Positions 18,415-25,414 of a stretch of 64,000 nucleotides of DNA are shown here, one piece after another. Position numbers and translations under genes: made by a program. The DNA is from Lysinibacillus irui. GTDB lineage: Bacteria; Bacillota; Bacilli; Bacillales_A; Planococcaceae. A model generated the notes under the pieces. That model saw nothing but the letters and a program-made list of their open reading frames with translations, ran no database searches and was not told the DNA's origin. How positions within the stretch are numbered: position 1 is the first letter of the stretch; each line of letters opens with the position of its first letter. The stretch lies in contig NZ_CP113527.1 in assembly GCF_028877475.1 (NCBI RefSeq), forward strand, positions 2,163,501 through 2,227,500, written 5' to 3'.

Positions 18415-19861
18415 GCTGCAACTCCTCCTTTAAAATCCACGTATCCTTCGCACCACCACCCTGTGATGAATTCACAACGAGTGAGCCTTCTTCAAGTGCC
18501 ACTCGTGATAAACCACCAGGTAAAACATAACAATCCTCGCCCTTCATGACATACACACGCAAATCGACATGGCAAGGGTAGAATCGTCCATTTTGAAAGG
18601 CAGGTGCTCTGGATAGTTTAATCGTTGGTTGGGCAATGTATTGCAGTGGGTTCTTGCAGATTTTTTGCTTAAACAAAGCGATTTCTTCCTCACTTGCATG
18701 GGGACCAATTAGCATATCATAGCCCCCAGAGGCACTGACATTCTTAATGACTAGCTCCTGCATATGCTTAAGCACCCATTCACGCTGCTTGTCATCCCCT
18801 AGGTGATAGGTTTTCACATTCGGTAAAATCGGTTCTTCCTGTAAATAATAACGAATCATATCAGGTACATAGGCATACATCGCTTTATCATCGGCCACAC
18901 CGTTTCCAACAGCATTTAGAATAGCAACATGACCAGCTTGATAGGCCGCCATTAAATGAGGAACACCTAGTAAAGAATCCTCACGAAAGACAGCAGGATC
19001 TAAAAAGTCATCATCGATACGACGATAAATGATATCTACTTGCTGTAGACCATAGATAGTTTTCATATAAACTTTCAAATCCTGTACAACTAAATCGCGG
19101 CCCTCGACTAGCTTGATATTTAAATGCTGGGCTAGAAAAACATGATCGTAGTAGGCTGAATTATAAATGCCAGCAGTAAGGAGCACGGCTTTAGGCTCAC
19201 GATCCGCTTGCATGGAGGGAGGTCGATGTGCCAGAAGGGCCATTTTCATATAACACATCTGTTTATCCAATGGTAGAATAGTATGTTTTGAGAAAAACTC
19301 TGGATATACTTCCTTCATGACATCTCGATTTTCGAACACATAGGAAATGCCAGACGGATTGCGTAAATTATCCTCTAACACATGATAAAGACCTTTTTCA
19401 TCTCGAATTAAATCGATACCTGCTAAAAATATATGATTCTTGATTGGCACTTGAAGTCCTGTCATCATTTGCTTGAAATAGGGATTATTTTCTACAAGCT
19501 GTCGAGGAATGAGCCCATCTCGTAGTATGTTTTGCTGACCATAGACATCTTGTAAAAATAAATTTAAAGCTTCTACACGCTGTTTGACACCTGCCTCAAT
19601 ATGAGTCCATTGTCTTTGAGGAATAATAATCGGGACACAATCAAAAGGCATCGTGCGCTCAGTTCCATCCTGTGTTCCATATACCGTAAAGGTAATCCCT
19701 TGTCTGAGAAAGCTTGCCTGTGCTTGTCGGTATTTTTCTTCCAGTTGCTCCAGTGAAAAAAGGGATAGCTTATGATGAAAAGAACGGTAATGAGGCTTTG
19801 GCTTATTGCCGTCAAACATTTCATCGAAAAACAGACTAGAATCATATAATTTCTTCATCAT
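18368..19861 (-). CDS. Circularly permuted ATP-grasp protein
   Basis: A 497-residue predicted amide-bond-forming ligase of the circularly permuted ATP-grasp type 2 family (DUF404/DUF407). Diagnostic stretches are NHIFLAGIDLIRDEKGLYHVLEDNLRNPSG, DIIYRRIDDDFLDP and the ATP-binding NVSASGGYDMLIGP. It would join an amino acid or peptide to a carboxylate with ATP hydrolysis, but the substrate is unknown. The start is ATG 19861 with GGAGG 8 nt upstream; a longer frame to 19936 has no such site. It is the first gene of the cluster, followed by alpha-E and transglutaminase genes. Confidence 0.88.
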   Translation of the reverse strand: MMKKLYDSSLFFDEMFDGNKPKPHYRSFHHKLSLFSLEQLEEKYRQAQASFLRQGITFTVYGTQDGTERTMPFDCVPIIIPQRQWTHIEAGVKQRVEALNLFLQDVYGQQNILRDGLIPRQLVENNPYFKQMMTGLQVPIKNHIFLAGIDLIRDEKGLYHVLEDNLRNPSGISYVFENRDVMKEVYPEFFSKHTILPLDKQMCYMKMALLAHRPPSMQADREPKAVLLTAGIYNSAYYDHVFLAQHLNIKLVEGRDLVVQDLKVYMKTIYGLQQVDIIYRRIDDDFLDPAVFREDSLLGVPHLMAAYQAGHVAILNAVGNGVADDKAMYAYVPDMIRYYLQEEPILPNVKTYHLGDDKQREWVLKHMQELVIKNVSASGGYDMLIGPHASEEEIALFKQKICKNPLQYIAQPTIKLSRAPAFQNGRFYPCHVDLRVYVMKGEDCYVLPGGLSRVALEEGSLVVNSSQGGGAKDTWILKEELQHAKSSSRRVVLDGSV

Positions 19862-19938
19862 ATGGATCGCCTCCGAATTTAAGTAGTAGTGAAAACATGT
19901 TACACTGTGAATAAATACATAAAAAGGAGCTAACAATC

Positions 19939-20352
19939 ATGACCATCATTAATTTAATGCAAGCTTATGAATTAGATAAACTTTCCAAATTAGATTTAAC
20001 AGACGAGGAGATTTTACGTGCCTTACGAGCGGGGGATGTATCAGCTTGGCAAGAACAAGTACCAAACTATGAATTTAGTGAGACAATGGCTCTTTATAAA
20101 GAAGGGGAACAACAATTCTTAGATGCACTACATGGCCATTATCGAATTAAGTATGTAACATTGCCAGGCATCCAACGTTTATTGCATCTACGCTTTCAAT
20201 TAGAAGAAGGGAAGGATTACCAATTATTAGAAACGGGTATCCAGCACTTAACGTGTGATGAGGAAACAGTCACAAAAATTCAACAAATGTTATCGACAAA
20301 CTGGTCACTAACAAAACAATCAGATGGAGCATACTCAGTATTTGTAAAATAA
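19939..20352 (+). CDS. Hypothetical protein, 137 aa
   Basis: I do not recognise this protein. It is soluble and acidic, with no signal peptide or membrane segment. The N-terminal half looks helical (LSKLDLTDEEILRALRAGD), followed by a mixed region. AAAAAGGAG lies at a good distance before ATG 19939. It is transcribed divergently from the ATP-grasp cluster with only 77 nt between the start codons, so promoters must overlap and joint control is possible. Confidence 0.7.
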   Translation: MTIINLMQAYELDKLSKLDLTDEEILRALRAGDVSAWQEQVPNYEFSETMALYKEGEQQFLDALHGHYRIKYVTLPGIQRLLHLRFQLEEGKDYQLLETGIQHLTCDEETVTKIQQMLSTNWSLTKQSDGAYSVFVK

Positions 20353-20381
20353 CCGATTTATCCAAAAAATACCATACACAT

Positions 20382-20439
20382 TGTGAGACGAATCGACATG
20401 GGTGGTTACCCATCTACTGTTTTTTCAAATCGTCTCACA
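20382..20439 (+). ncRNA. Nested inverted repeat, possible structured RNA or terminator
   Basis: TGTGAGACGA (20382-20391) pairs perfectly with TCGTCTCACA (20430-20439). Inside lies ATGGGT-GGTT-ACCCAT (20398-20413), and TTTTTT follows at 20420-20425. The inner hairpin could terminate the preceding gene, but the outer 10-bp arm is unexplained. Confidence 0.4.
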
Positions 20440-20627
20440 GCGCAAACCATTTTTGTGAAAAATCCTGATTTTTTGCGTACGCTCGAAAAAAACTCCTCTC
20501 AAAATTCAAAATCCTCCCATAGTCTTTTTTCTTTAACGCAATCCAGATAAAGTCTACTAGATTTTAATATTCATATCCCGTGAACTTTATGCCTAAAATG
20601 TAGCAACTGTCACAAATCATTTATAAC

Positions 20628-20660
20628 GAAATCCTCTTTTGAATTGAAAGGGGATTTTTT
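20628..20660 (+). terminator. Terminator-like hairpin
   Basis: AAATCCTCTTTT pairs with GAAAGGGGATTT (G-T wobbles allowed), followed by TTT. No open frame ends directly before it. Confidence 0.6.
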
Positions 20661-20672
20661 ATTGCACAAAAA

Positions 20673-20686
20673 AGAACATTTGTTCT
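20673..20686. promoter_or_regulatory. Candidate LexA (SOS) box
   Basis: AGAACATTTGTTCT is a perfect GAAC-N4-GTTC palindrome, the core of the Bacillus LexA/DinR operator (CGAAC-N4-GTTCG). It lies 99 nt before the recombinase start codon. The outer C/G of the consensus are A/T here. Confidence 0.4.
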
Positions 20687-20720
20687 ATATACGCATAAAG
20701 AGCATTTTTTATGTAATAAA

Positions 20721-20751
20721 GTTCCCAAATTTATATTTGGGAACGTTTTTT
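20721..20751 (+). terminator. Terminator in the leader of the recombinase gene
   Basis: GTTCCCAAAT pairs perfectly with ATTTGGGAAC around TTAT and is followed by GTTTTTT. It ends 33 nt before the next start codon. Confidence 0.85.
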
Positions 20752-20784
20752 ATGGTAAAATAGAGCAAATAGAGGTGATTTTTG

Positions 20785-21747
20785 ATGCAAAAAACGAAGC
20801 AACCAAAATTTATGAAGGATTTCCTTGTCTATTCAACAACCATCAAAGGAAAGTCACAGCGTACAAGAAAAGAATATGAATATGATTTGACTTTATTTTT
20901 CCGTTTTCATAAAGCAGTTCAAGAGGATTTGGGGATAGAGAATTTAGATGCTATAGATATTGCTACAATGACAATAGAAGAAATTCGTGCTATTACGTTA
21001 GAGGATCTTTATTACTTTATGGAGTACTGTGAAGTTCAACGAGGTAATTCTGCTGCGGCGAGAGCTCGAAAAGTCGCGACTTTAAAAACTTTTTTCAAAT
21101 ACTTAAAAGGAAAACGTCGACTCATTGAGGAAAATCCTGCAGATGAATTAGAAACACCGAAGATCGGCAGAAAAAGACCTATCTATATGAACCTTCAAGA
21201 AGCTACACAATTTATAGAAGGTATTCAGATCAATCAGGCATCACCGCGAAATTACTGTATGATGATGTTTTTCTTAAATTTAGGAATTCGTGTAACAGAG
21301 CTTTGCCAGCTTAATACAACCTCGATTCAAGGACGGTATTTAACGGTTATAGGGAAAGGCAATAAGGAACGAACGGTCTATTTAAATGATAGCTGCATGC
21401 AGGCACTTGCAGACTATGAAAATAGTGGCAAGACCCCTTATAAGGGAGACGGTGAGGAACCACTTTTCGTATCACAAAAAGGCACGCGCTTTACACGTCA
21501 AACGGTTGCTAAAATTGTCAAACGCATTAATCAGCAATCAGGACTGCAAAAGGAACGACTAACACCGCATAAACTACGCCATACTTCTGCAACGATGATG
21601 TATAAAGCTGGAGCAGATATACGTAGCCTCCAGCATATTTTAGGGCATTCAAGTGTTGCAACAACGCAAATCTACACGCATATAGAAGATGAGCAGCTGC
21701 AGCATGTACTAGAAAACAATCCATTTAATATGGTACGGGAAAGATGA
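20785..21747 (+). CDS. Tyrosine recombinase, XerC/XerD-like
   Basis: A 320-residue site-specific recombinase. The N-terminal SAM-like domain (about 1-115) precedes a catalytic domain with all conserved residues: Arg in LGIRVTELCQLN, Lys in GKGNKERTVYL, HKLRHT, LGHSS and the nucleophilic Tyr in TTQIYTH. It is thus predicted to be active, in contrast to the degenerate relative at 15578. The start is ATG 20785 with GAGGTG upstream. It need not be the chromosomal XerC or XerD, since a third, house-specific Xer-type protein is common in this group. A LexA-like box and a terminator lie in its upstream region. Confidence 0.88.
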   Translation: MQKTKQPKFMKDFLVYSTTIKGKSQRTRKEYEYDLTLFFRFHKAVQEDLGIENLDAIDIATMTIEEIRAITLEDLYYFMEYCEVQRGNSAAARARKVATLKTFFKYLKGKRRLIEENPADELETPKIGRKRPIYMNLQEATQFIEGIQINQASPRNYCMMMFFLNLGIRVTELCQLNTTSIQGRYLTVIGKGNKERTVYLNDSCMQALADYENSGKTPYKGDGEEPLFVSQKGTRFTRQTVAKIVKRINQQSGLQKERLTPHKLRHTSATMMYKAGADIRSLQHILGHSSVATTQIYTHIEDEQLQHVLENNPFNMVRER

Positions 21748-21802
21748 TTTTCTACCATCAGTAGCGAATATATAAGAGAATACGAAATGAAATGGGGTGT
21801 TT

Positions 21803-22303
21803 ATGATATCAATTGTAAAAGATCATCTTGATGAAACGCGAACGGCACTGCTTCAGACGATTCACACTTTAGATGATACGCTCTTTAATGTTAAACCGGA
21901 TGCACAGAGCTGGAGTGTAGCACAAATTTGTCATCATCTTGTTTTAGTGGAGGAAGCAACGAAAAAAGCCATAGCATGGGGAGTAAAAGCACAAGAGCAA
22001 ACATCGCCCGCACGAAAAGATGTACTGCTTATTTTGGATAGGTCAAGGAAATTTCAAGCACCAACTATCGTTGAACCTACGGAACAGCCTTTTACGATGG
22101 AAGCCATGTTGGATTTACTAGCGACAACAAGGAAGAATTTCCTAGCCTTTTTACAAACAATCGAAGAACCCGAACGATTAGCAAAGCATGCGGTGAAGCA
22201 TCCTGCATTAGGAGAATTGCCACTGGATCAGTGGATTGAAATGGTCTATTTGCACGAACAGCGTCATATCGAGCAAATACAAGAAACAGTAAGAGCAATA
22301 TGA
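21803..22303 (+). CDS. DinB/YfiT-family putative metal-dependent hydrolase
   Basis: A 166-residue four-helix-bundle protein of the DinB superfamily. The expected metal-binding histidines are seen in QICHHLVLVEE (about 44-54) and in YLHEQRHIEQI near the C-terminus. Members include bacillithiol transferases and thiol-dependent hydrolases, and the specific reaction is unknown. ATG 21803 has a GGGGTG site upstream; an in-frame GTG at 21797 is too close to it. A second DinB-type gene lies at 54441. Confidence 0.8.
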   Translation: MISIVKDHLDETRTALLQTIHTLDDTLFNVKPDAQSWSVAQICHHLVLVEEATKKAIAWGVKAQEQTSPARKDVLLILDRSRKFQAPTIVEPTEQPFTMEAMLDLLATTRKNFLAFLQTIEEPERLAKHAVKHPALGELPLDQWIEMVYLHEQRHIEQIQETVRAI

Positions 22304-22368
22304 AATGATTAAAGGAATTGGGGCACTCAACGTAGAGCTCGAATTCCTTTTCTTGTAATGAAATTTTT

Positions 22369-22442
22369 CTGTTATAAACTCTTGACGTGCTACATAATCT
22401 GTTATATATTAAATAAAAATAAAAACAACTGTTATAAAACAG
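22369..22442. repeat. Three CTGTTATA boxes at exact 30-bp spacing (operator array 1)
   Basis: CTGTTATA begins at 22369, 22399 and 22429. The first lies just upstream of the -35, the second overlaps the -10, and the third is downstream of the predicted start of transcription and extends to the palindrome CTGTTATAAAACAG. The 30-bp period puts all boxes on nearly the same helix face. The array sits before the first micro-gene. Confidence 0.7.
22382..22410 (+). promoter_or_regulatory. Promoter of micro-gene 1
   Basis: TTGACG (22382-22387) and TATATT (22405-22410) are separated by 17 bp. Predicted transcription starts near 22417, about 50 nt before the ATG. Confidence 0.75.
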
Positions 22443-22466
22443 TTTGAATTCAAGGAGGAATTTTAG

Positions 22467-22616
22467 ATGTCAAAGTATCGTGATGGCTATGATTTTTATT
22501 GTGAAATGTGTGAACGTTATGGGTTAGAACCAATTTCTTTCCGCTATTATGTCTTGCAATTATCCCAGCAACAACTTTCTGCCTATAATATGCAGGCAAA
22601 ACAATTAGGAATTTAA
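22467..22616 (+). CDS. Small protein, paralogue 1 (49 aa)
   Basis: An open frame of 49 codons with an excellent ribosome-binding site (AAGGAGGAA). It begins MSKYRDGYDFYCEMCERYGL and is rich in aromatic residues, with two cysteines spaced C-E-M-C. It is clearly paralogous to the frame at 22843-23013: both share the pattern YR-GY-FY---CE--GLEPI-F-YY-L-LSQ-QL-AYN. Neither has a signal peptide or membrane segment. I do not know the family. Its own promoter, operator boxes and terminator mark it as a real, regulated gene. Confidence 0.75.
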   Translation: MSKYRDGYDFYCEMCERYGLEPISFRYYVLQLSQQQLSAYNMQAKQLGI

Positions 22617-22657
22617 AAGGACGTGGTTATGACGGAAGCCGACGTGAATATTTTATG

Positions 22658-22702
22658 AAAAGCCCAGCCATACTAAACAAAATGGACTGGGCTTTCGTCA
22701 TT
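22658..22702 (+). terminator. Terminator after micro-gene 1
   Basis: AAAGCCCAGCCAT pairs with ATGGACTGGGCTTT around ACTAAACAAA, with one mismatch. The T tract is short. Confidence 0.75.
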
Positions 22703-22725
22703 CACAAGAAATTTCAGATCATTCA

Positions 22726-22754
22726 TTGACAAGTTAATAACACTGTTATATATT
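22726..22754 (+). promoter_or_regulatory. Promoter of micro-gene 2
   Basis: TTGACA (22726-22731) and TATATT (22749-22754) are separated by 17 bp. The geometry relative to the CTGTTATA boxes is the same as in promoter 1. Confidence 0.8.
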
Positions 22755-22786
22755 TTTAATAAAATAATATTTCTGTTATATAACAA
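22743..22786. repeat. Two CTGTTATA boxes 30 bp apart (operator array 2)
   Basis: CTGTTATA begins at 22743 (overlapping the -10) and at 22773, where it extends to the perfect palindrome TGTTATATAACA. The positions relative to the promoter repeat those of array 1; the upstream third box is missing here. Confidence 0.7.
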
Positions 22787-22842
22787 AATATTAGTTATGA
22801 ATAAATCAAGTATAGTCGCAAGAGTGAAAGGAAGTTAGAAGG

Positions 22843-23013
22843 ATGACAGATTATCGAGAAGGGTATGAGTTTTATCGACAAGTATGTGAGGAGCATGGCT
22901 TAGAACCGATAAATTTTCACTATTATATGTTGAATTTATCCCAAGAGCAGTTAGATGCATACAATCAACATGCGAAAACTTCAGGAGGATCAATTGAATA
23001 TGAGATCTCTTAG
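22843..23013 (+). CDS. Small protein, paralogue 2 (56 aa)
   Basis: A 56-codon frame starting MTDYREGYEFYRQVCEEHGL, paralogous over its first 47 residues to the 49-aa protein at 22467. The C-terminal nine residues are extra. Of the two cysteines in paralogue 1, only the second is kept. A ribosome-binding site (GAAGG) precedes the ATG, and a dedicated promoter and terminator are present. Function unknown; the conserved aromatic pattern suggests a small folded helical hairpin (inference). Confidence 0.75.
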   Translation: MTDYREGYEFYRQVCEEHGLEPINFHYYMLNLSQEQLDAYNQHAKTSGGSIEYEIS

Positions 23014-23018
23014 CGTGT

Positions 23019-23060
23019 AAAATACCTTACTGCCTACGGAGGACGGTAAGGTATTTTTGC
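23019..23060 (+). terminator. Terminator after micro-gene 2
   Basis: AAATACCTTAC pairs with GTAAGGTATTT, followed by TTT. Confidence 0.85.
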
Positions 23061-23237
23061 ATATTTACATAGTTATGTGCATTTTAAAGATAAATAGCCT
23101 AAAGTTAGTGCTTTTAATAGTACTAAAGTATTTAAAAACGCCATGATTAGACGATTTTCGGGAAAAATTAATCACTAATTTTTGTCTATTCTATTAAAAA
23201 CTATCAAATGGAGCTTTGATTGTTTTTGATATTTGGG

Positions 23238-23267
23238 TTGAATTAACTGCTTTTCTAGGACTATAAT
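23238..23267 (+). promoter_or_regulatory. Promoter of the PAS-GGDEF-EAL gene
   Basis: TTGAAT (23238-23243) and TATAAT (23262-23267) are separated by 18 bp. The resulting leader of about 95 nt contains AAGGG/CCCTT and CTTTAT/ATAAAG pairings. Confidence 0.6.
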
Positions 23268-23368
23268 ATAATTACATAAATAAGGGCGATATACCACAAC
23301 TTTATACCTCGCTGTAAGATAAAGCAAAAGTACCAAACCCTTCATATTTTAATGAATGGAGAATGAGA

Positions 23369-25075
23369 ATGATGAATATCACGCCTAGTAGTATTAATCA
23401 AATGAACTACAGTCTAAAAGAATTACAAGATATCTTTTCTGCTATGAATAGTTCTATCATTGTAGCAATAACAGATCGCACCGGAAAAATCACTTTTGTG
23501 AACGATCATTTTTGCAAAATTTCGAAGTACACGCGTGAAGAATTATTAGGTCAAGATCACCGTTTACTAAATTCAGGTTTTCATCCAAAGTCTTTCTTTA
23601 GAGAGATGTGGAAAACAATTGGTAAAGGTGATATGTGGAATGGCGAGGTGTGCAATCGTGCGAAAGACGGCAGTTTATATTGGGTGAAGACAACCATTTT
23701 CCCATTCCTAGATGAAAGGGGAAAGCCTTATCAATATATCGCCATTCGAGTCGACATTACAGCACAAAAGGACATCAAAAAAATTACTCACATTGCCTAT
23801 CACGATGAATTAACAGGGCTGCCAAATCGTCGTAAATTAGAACAGCGTTTAGAAAATGAATTTCATCAATCTCGACGTACAGGAGAAAAATTTGCGTTAT
23901 TTTTCATTGATGTAAATCGCTTTAAACACATTAATGACGGGCTTGGGCATATTATCGGTGATATGTTTTTAGTGGAAATGTCCAATCGATTACGAAATAT
24001 TGATTTTACCTCTAATTCTTTCTATCGCCATAATAGCGATGAATTTGTCATGATTTTAAATGATGTGAGTCGTATTGAAGAAATGGCCAAGGAAATTATT
24101 AACGTTTTCCATGAGAGCTTCATCGTAGATACCTATGAATTTTATGCAAGTATTAGTATCGGCATTAGTATCTTCCCAGATCACGCAAACTCCGTAGAAG
24201 AATTATTGAAAAATGCTGATATTGCTATGTATGCAGCAAAATCGACGCGAGGTAACCAATATCGCTTGTATCGTGAGAATATGGATGAAGCCAATGATAA
24301 ATGGCTTTTATTAGAAACAAAATTACACCAAGCACTAAAACAGGATCGCTTAGAATTGCACTATCAGCCTAAAATTGATTTGAAAACAGATACGGTCATT
24401 GGTATGGAGGCATTGCTGCGCTGGTATGATCCTGAATTAGGACATATTCCACCAGATCGCTTTATTCCGTTTGCTGAAGATTGTGGACTCATAAATGATA
24501 TTGGTGTTTGGGTATTACGTAAGGCCTCCGCCCAAGCTTGTTTGTGGAATGAAACACATGATTTATCGTTACGCGTAGCTGTGAATATTTCTCCAATTCA
24601 TATTAGTACAGATGGCTTTGTGGAAATGGTGCGGGAGGTTATTGCAGAAACTGGCATTGACCCTCATTTATTAGAAATTGAAATTACTGAAATGAGTATG
24701 CTCGATTATACGGAAGACTTAATTGATACTATTAAACAATTGCGAGCACTCGGCATTACCATATCACTAGATGATTTCGGTACAGGCTATTCATCGTTAA
24801 ATTACCTAAAAAAATTCCCTGTAGATGTACTTAAAATTGATCGTGCTTTTGTGCGGGATATCGTGCCCGAAAAATCAGGAATCGCTATGATTTCGGCCAT
24901 GATTTCTTTAGCCCACGCCTTAAATCTGCAAGTAGTTGCTGAAGGCGTTGAGGAGGAAGCTGAATTAAACGTTCTTCGCGAGCATGGCTGCGAATATGTT
25001 CAAGGCTATTATTTCAGTAAGCCTTTATCTGTTGGGGATTTTACGAATTTAATCGTTAACACCGTCACAAAATAA
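23369..25075 (+). CDS. PAS-GGDEF-EAL cyclic-di-GMP signalling protein
   Basis: A 568-residue protein with a PAS sensor domain (about 20-125, [21 protein letters not shown]), a GGDEF domain (about 145-300) and an EAL domain (about 315-560). The active site of the cyclase domain, normally GGDEF, reads HNSDEF, so diguanylate cyclase activity is probably lost. The EAL domain keeps EALLRW, the Asn and Glu of VNISP and [16 protein letters not shown] and LKIDRAFV, so it is likely an active phosphodiesterase that hydrolyses c-di-GMP. There is no membrane segment, so it should be cytosolic. Three ATGs are clustered; 23369 has GGAG at the best distance. Confidence 0.9.
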   Translation: MMNITPSSINQMNYSLKELQDIFSAMNSSIIVAITDRTGKITFVNDHFCKISKYTREELLGQDHRLLNSGFHPKSFFREMWKTIGKGDMWNGEVCNRAKDGSLYWVKTTIFPFLDERGKPYQYIAIRVDITAQKDIKKITHIAYHDELTGLPNRRKLEQRLENEFHQSRRTGEKFALFFIDVNRFKHINDGLGHIIGDMFLVEMSNRLRNIDFTSNSFYRHNSDEFVMILNDVSRIEEMAKEIINVFHESFIVDTYEFYASISIGISIFPDHANSVEELLKNADIAMYAAKSTRGNQYRLYRENMDEANDKWLLLETKLHQALKQDRLELHYQPKIDLKTDTVIGMEALLRWYDPELGHIPPDRFIPFAEDCGLINDIGVWVLRKASAQACLWNETHDLSLRVAVNISPIHISTDGFVEMVREVIAETGIDPHLLEIEITEMSMLDYTEDLIDTIKQLRALGITISLDDFGTGYSSLNYLKKFPVDVLKIDRAFVRDIVPEKSGIAMISAMISLAHALNLQVVAEGVEEEAELNVLREHGCEYVQGYYFSKPLSVGDFTNLIVNTVTK

Positions 25076-25164
25076 AATCAGTTATGAATTGCTATTCTTG
25101 AATGATTTTGCTAAAGTGGGATAAAGTAACTGTTAATAACCATACAATTTGATGATGTGGCCAA

Positions 25165-25392
25165 GTAAGTACGAATTGTGAGACAGAAAATATAGCAACT
25201 GCTGAGAGCTATATCACCGCTTCTGTACTGAACACCTACCACGGAGATGTTATGCAAACATAACCGAGTCGTTTTCGTTACCAAACGTGAGAGGGTTTTA
25301 AGTGAAAACTTAAAGCTAAACCAAGGTGGTACCACGTCTATCCAGCACAAAGACGTCCTTATTTTAAGGACAGCTTTGTGCTTTTTTATTTC
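25165..25392 (+). promoter_or_regulatory. T-box leader of proS (proline-specific)
   Basis: The T-box sequence AAGGTGGTACCACG lies at 25323-25336, followed by a long terminator stem (AGCACAAAG.../...CTTTGTGCT, 25343-25382) and a T run. The stretch CTGAACACCTACCACGGAG upstream holds CCT (25235-25237), a proline codon, at the place of a specifier. The leader explains why the open frame extends far upstream of the real start. Confidence 0.9.
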
Positions 25393-25414
25393 AAAAATAT
25401 ATGGAGGAATGCAC

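Larger units (their letters stand above)
20353..20784. other. Non-coding stretch rich in hairpins
   Basis: No gene is visible in about 430 nt. It holds a nested inverted repeat (20382-20439), an orphan terminator (20628-20660), a LexA-box-like palindrome (20673-20686) and a second terminator (20721-20751) that sits in the leader of the recombinase gene. Confidence 0.6.

Noticed and set aside
22369-22442. CTGTTATA boxes as a LexA, Fur or PerR operator
   Set aside because: The palindrome TGTTATATAACA does not fit GAAC-N4-GTTC (LexA), GATAATGATTATC (Fur) or TTATAATNATTATAA (PerR), so no known regulator is assigned.
25247-25414. Long N-terminal extension of proS
   Set aside because: The extra codons run through the T-box and its terminator; the ATG at 25415 has a strong ribosome-binding site and begins the usual ProS sequence.
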